NCBI RefSeq assembly: GCF_900101745.1
Contig: NZ_FNAD01000002.1
Location: 248,001-312,000, forward strand
From: Glycomyces harbinensis
Lineage (GTDB): Bacteria; Actinomycetota; Actinomycetes; Mycobacteriales; Micromonosporaceae
DNA length: 64,000 nt
Reading direction: 5' to 3'
Shown: piece by piece, positions 60,922-64,000 of the stretch
Position numbering within the stretch: the first letter of the stretch is position 1
Layout: the number at the start of each line of letters is the position of its first letter
Position numbers and translations under genes: made by a program
Notes under the pieces: generated by a model
What the model saw: only the letters and a program-made list of their open reading frames with translations
The model's database searches: none
Told to the model about the DNA's origin: nothing

Positions 60922-63144
60922 GTGTCCGCTGCCATCAATCCGGCCCTCAAGGCAGTCCGGTTCGAACAGGCCCGCCTCGACGACCTGTACGCCCGGCTCG
61001 ACCGCCTCCGCGAGGAGGCCGGCGAGCGGCTCGGCGAGTCCCGTCGCCGACACGTCGAGAACGACCAGGAGCGCTCGCAGCGCGACGCCGAGGCCCACCT
61101 GTACCGCCGCCGCATCGCCCAGCTCGACGCCGTCGAGGAGGGCCTGTGCTTCGGGCGCCTCGACTACATCGACGACGACGCACCGATGTACCTGGGTCGC
61201 ATCGGCGTCCACGCCGAAGGCGGCGAGCAGCTGCTCGTGGACTGGCGCTCGGAGGCCGGGCGCCGGTTCTACCTGGCGACCGCCGCGTCCCCGTCCGGGG
61301 TGCGCCGCCGCCGCCACCTGCACACCAAGGGCCGGCGCCTGCGCGCGGTCAACGACGAGGTCCTCGACCTGGGCAGCGCGAGCGATTCGGGCTCCTCGAT
61401 CGGCTCCGAGGGCGCCCTGATGGCCGCGCTGAACGCCGCGCGCACCGGCACGATGCAGGACATCGTCGCCACCATCCAGGCCGAGCAGGACCGCATCATC
61501 AGAGCGCCCCTGGAGGGCATCATGATCGTCGACGGCGCGCCGGGCACCGGCAAGACCGCCGTCGCCCTGCACCGCGCCGCCTACCTGCTGTACGAGCACC
61601 GCGAGCAGCTCAAGAGCCGCGGCGTGCTCATCATCGGCCCCGGCAAGCAGTTCCTGCGCTACATCTCCGAGGTCCTGCCGGGCCTGGCCGAGACCGACGT
61701 CCTGCTGCGCACGCCCGCGCAGCTGTTCCCCGGCGTGGTCGCCGACCGGCCCGAGACCGACGCGGTCGCCGCCGTCAAGGGCCGCGCCGTCATGGCCGGG
61801 GTCATCGCCAGCGCCGTCGCCGACCGCCAGGTCGTGCCGCGCCACCCGGTCCTGATCGACTACGAGGGCCACGAGCTGTGGCTGCGGCCCGAGAAGATCA
61901 CCGCGGCGCGCGACGCCGCCCGCGAGACCGGACTGGCGCACAACGAGGCCCGCGAGACCTTCCACAAGCGGGTCATCGCGGACCTGGCGACGCAGTACGC
62001 GGACATCATCGGCGAGGACCCGCTCGGCGAGGAGAACCTGCTGGGCCTGGAGGACCGGGCGAAGCTCGCGGTCGAGATCGCGGGCGACCCGGTGATCCGC
62101 GGCGAGATCGAGTCGCTGTGGCCCGAGCTGACGGCGAGGGAGCTCCTGGAGGACCTGTTCGCGTCCCGCGAGCGCATCGCCTCGGCCGCGGCGGTGCTCA
62201 AGAAGGAGGACCGCGCGCTGCTGCACCGCGGGCCGGGCGGCTGGAGCGAGGCCGACGTGGCGCTGCTGGACGAGGCCGCGGAGCACCTGGGCGAGACCGA
62301 GGCGCCGCGGCGGGCCGGGGGGCTGACGGCCGAGCAGATCGCGTACGCGCAGGACGTCTTGACGATCGCGGCCGGCTCGGCCTCGTTCGACTTCGAGGAC
62401 GAGGAGTCGGAGATCCTCCAGGCCACCGACGTCATCGACGAGTTCTGGCTCGGCGAGCGGCAGGTCGACGAGGCGTTCGTGTCGGTCGCCGAGCGCGCGG
62501 CCGCGGACCGGCGCTGGATCTTCGGGCACGTGATCGTCGACGAGGCCCAGGAGCTGTCCCCCATGGAGTGGCGGGCGCTGCTGCGGCGGTGCGTGACGCG
62601 GTCGTTCACCGTGGCCGGCGACCTCGCCCAGGCCGCCGGGCCGTCGGCCCCCGCGAACTGGGGCCAGGTGTTCGGCGCCTCCGACCTGGCGTGGCGGGCC
62701 GAGCAGCTGACGGTCTCGTACCGGACCCCGGCGGAGATCATGAACGTGGCGGCGCGGGTGCTCGACGCGATCGACGTCGAGGCGGCCCGGCCGCGCTCGG
62801 TGCGCGAGTCGGGGCACCAGCCGTGGCTGGAGATCGCCCAGGTGGACCTCGACGCGCGCGTCGAGGAGCTGGCCCGGGCCGAGAAGCGGGCCGTCGGCGA
62901 GGGCAGCGTGGCGGTCGTGACGACCGCCGAGCGCGCGGCCGGGCTCGCGGGGCTGGCCGACGCCGCGGTCCTGACGGTCAAGCAGGCCAAGGGCCTCGAG
63001 TTCGACAGCGTCATCGTCGTCGACCCCGACGCGATCGCGGCCTCGGGCCTGCGGAACCTCTACGTGGCGCTGACCCGCGCCACCAAGCGCCTCGGGGTCG
63101 TGGCGCCCGACAAACCCTGCTTCCCCGGCGCCGAGGTGCTGTAA
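60922..63144 (+). CDS. helD: HelD-like RNA polymerase-associated helicase
   Basis: This is a 740-residue superfamily 1 ATPase like the actinobacterial HelD that dismantles stalled RNA polymerase. An N-terminal coiled coil (about 8-70) is followed by a nucleic-acid-site domain, P-loop VDGAPGTGKTAVALHRAA (about 214), IIGPGKQFLRYISEVLP, Walker B HVIVDEAQELSPMEW, and late motifs TVSYRTPAEI, TVKQAKGLEFDSVIVVDP and LYVALTRATKRLGVV. Some relatives give rifampicin tolerance; no RAE element is seen upstream. The start is GTG with CGAGGAGAG upstream. Confidence 0.93.
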   Translation: MSAAINPALKAVRFEQARLDDLYARLDRLREEAGERLGESRRRHVENDQERSQRDAEAHLYRRRIAQLDAVEEGLCFGRLDYIDDDAPMYLGRIGVHAEGGEQLLVDWRSEAGRRFYLATAASPSGVRRRRHLHTKGRRLRAVNDEVLDLGSASDSGSSIGSEGALMAALNAARTGTMQDIVATIQAEQDRIIRAPLEGIMIVDGAPGTGKTAVALHRAAYLLYEHREQLKSRGVLIIGPGKQFLRYISEVLPGLAETDVLLRTPAQLFPGVVADRPETDAVAAVKGRAVMAGVIASAVADRQVVPRHPVLIDYEGHELWLRPEKITAARDAARETGLAHNEARETFHKRVIADLATQYADIIGEDPLGEENLLGLEDRAKLAVEIAGDPVIRGEIESLWPELTARELLEDLFASRERIASAAAVLKKEDRALLHRGPGGWSEADVALLDEAAEHLGETEAPRRAGGLTAEQIAYAQDVLTIAAGSASFDFEDEESEILQATDVIDEFWLGERQVDEAFVSVAERAAADRRWIFGHVIVDEAQELSPMEWRALLRRCVTRSFTVAGDLAQAAGPSAPANWGQVFGASDLAWRAEQLTVSYRTPAEIMNVAARVLDAIDVEAARPRSVRESGHQPWLEIAQVDLDARVEELARAEKRAVGEGSVAVVTTAERAAGLAGLADAAVLTVKQAKGLEFDSVIVVDPDAIAASGLRNLYVALTRATKRLGVVAPDKPCFPGAEVL

Positions 63145-63190
63145 GCGGGGACAACTCTCGGCGCAGCTGTCCTGCCGGGATTGGTTCGGG

Positions 63191-63218
63191 CTCCTACACT
63201 GATGTCCAGGTGTAGGAG
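63191..63218 (+). promoter_or_regulatory. Inverted repeat covering the kinase ribosome site
   Basis: CTCCTACAC (63191-63199) pairs with GTGTAGGAG (63210-63218), which contains the ribosome site of the kinase gene. TACACT (63195-63200) may instead be a -10, in which case the left arm is not transcribed from that promoter. Confidence 0.45.
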
Positions 63219-63225
63219 GTGCGGG

Positions 63226-64000
63226 TTGACAACGACGACTGGGGACTTGACCGGCGCGATCGTCGAGGGTCGCTACCGGTTGCGGCGGCTGATCGCGCGG
63301 GGCGGCATGGCCGACGTGTACGAGGCCCACGACGAGCGGCTCGACCGCACCGTGGCGGTGAAGATGATCACCACCGAGGGCGTCGCGGGGTTCGACTTGA
63401 AGGCCTTCACCCACGAGGCCCGGACCATCGCGCGGCTCTCCCACCCGAACGTGGTGGCGGTCTTCGACCAGGGCGTCCACCAGGGACTGCCGTACGTGGT
63501 CATGGAGTACGTGCCCGGCACCACCCTGCGGGACCTGCTCAACCGGCGCCGGCGCCTGCGCATCGACGAGGCCGTGGAGCTGTTCGCGCAGCTGCTCGAC
63601 GGGCTCCAGGCCGCCCACGACGCCGGGCTCGTGCACCGCGACATCAAGCCCGAGAACATCCTGCTCAAGAACGGCGGCCGGGGCGACCGGGTCAAGGTGG
63701 TCGACTTCGGCCTGGCCGAAGCGGTCCACGGCGACCGCGAGAGCGCCGGGCCGCTGGTGGCGACCGCCGCCTACGTGGCCCCTGAACTGGTGAACGGCAA
63801 GCCCGCGACGACCGCGAGCGACGTCTACTCCTCCGCGCTCGTCCTGTACGAGCTCCTGACCGGCGAGGTCCCCTTCGACGGGCCCGACCCGGGCGCGGTG
63901 GCGCGCCGCCACGTCGAGGAGGACGTCCCCTCCCCGCAGCTGAAGGCCCCCGACGTGCCCGAGAGCCTCGCGGAGCTGGTGAGCGCCGCGGCCGCCCGCA
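63226..64000 (+). CDS. Ser/Thr protein kinase (PknB/PknL-like), cut by window edge
   Basis: This is the first 258 residues of a eukaryotic-type kinase. It has the glycine loop ARGGMADVYEA, the Lys in VAVKMIT, the alphaC Glu in FTHEARTIARLSHPNVV, the catalytic loop LVHRDIKPENILLKN, DFG as VVDFGLAEA and the P+1 segment TAAYVAPELV. The order and neighbours suggest PknL. The start is TTG with GTAGGAGG upstream. The rest, probably a membrane helix and extracellular part, is outside the window. Confidence 0.93.
   Translation, partial: MTTTTGDLTGAIVEGRYRLRRLIARGGMADVYEAHDERLDRTVAVKMITTEGVAGFDLKAFTHEARTIARLSHPNVVAVFDQGVHQGLPYVVMEYVPGTTLRDLLNRRRRLRIDEAVELFAQLLDGLQAAHDAGLVHRDIKPENILLKNGGRGDRVKVVDFGLAEAVHGDRESAGPLVATAAYVAPELVNGKPATTASDVYSSALVLYELLTGEVPFDGPDPGAVARRHVEEDVPSPQLKAPDVPESLAELVSAAAAR

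Noticed and set aside
60724..63912. Long minus-strand frame across helD and the kinase
   Set aside because: It spans two well-supported genes on the other strand and has the low-complexity composition of a GC shadow.

Overview
This 64 kb window is chromosomal DNA from a high-G+C actinobacterium. The supports are G+C-rich codon third positions, frequent GTG and TTG starts, a GlnR-type operator before glnA, a PimB-like mannosyltransferase, a MacS/MacR-like two-component pair, a MetP/MetS transporter and a PknB-class kinase. Many genes (murF, murE, lprD-like/DUF3817, class II DAHP synthase, the poly(A) exoribonuclease, plsC, fadD15-like, pimB-like, RDD, glnA, pknL-like) are ones I associate with the Rv2157c-Rv2220 part of the Mycobacterium tuberculosis chromosome. 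Family-level placement (for example Glycomycetaceae) is a guess. I see no transposase, integrase, CRISPR array, rRNA or tRNA, so this is core and mildly accessory chromosome, not an island.

Layout. 1-6 kb: cell-wall genes (murF cut by the window edge, murE, a MarR regulator, a secreted coiled-coil peptidase-like protein, a Tat-type lipoprotein L,D-transpeptidase). 6-13 kb: an LprD/DUF3817 membrane pair, a GNAT-like acyltransferase, a cupin/Rrf2 divergent pair, a TIGR01777 epimerase, an LLM oxidoreductase and DAHP synthase. 13-14.6 kb: a two-gene folate C1 operon (cyclodeaminase/cyclohydrolase plus a FolD-like dehydrogenase lacking the catalytic lysine). 14.6-17.6 kb: small unknown proteins between two copies of a dispersed repeat, a phosphofructokinase with PPi-type residues, and an exoribonuclease. 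17.9-24.6 kb: Crp regulator, PlsC, a hydrolase operon, a flavin monooxygenase coupled to a degenerate hydrolase, a divergent P450 and a Nudix hydrolase. 24.7-28 kb: bioA-bioF-bioD. 28.4-33.4 kb: MFS exporter, a TIGR00300 ornithine cyclodeaminase-like enzyme, a secreted beta-helix protein and a ROK glucokinase. 33.7-41.2 kb: acyl-CoA synthetase, histidine kinase, response regulator, PimB-like mannosyltransferase, NYN protein and RDD protein. 41.2-49.3 kb: glnA, azlCD, an LPXTG surface protein, an orphan sugar-binding lipoprotein, an MBL hydrolase and a MarR/EamA pair. 49.3-64 kb: a DrrAB-like exporter, HrpA helicase, a Cu-only SOD-like lipoprotein, an ABC-F protein with a structured leader, an AA10 LPMO, metP-metS, HelD and the start of a Ser/Thr kinase.

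How the genes work together. Several clear operons have 4-nt start/stop overlaps: lprD-like/DUF3817, fchA/folD, FMO/hydrolase-like, bioA/bioF, azlC/azlD, ABC ATPase/permease and metP/metS. Convergent pairs are usually separated by strong hairpin terminators. At least a dozen genes have a TANNNT-like -10 hexamer ending 6 or 7 nt before the start codon, predicting leaderless mRNAs; this helped choose several starts. The most notable items are the split folate enzyme pair, the PPi-type phosphofructokinase, a roughly 90-bp repeat placed downstream of two genes, the ABC-F leader with a long-range 13-nt inverted repeat, the Cu-only SOD-like protein, and the FMO/pseudo-hydrolase/P450 locus.
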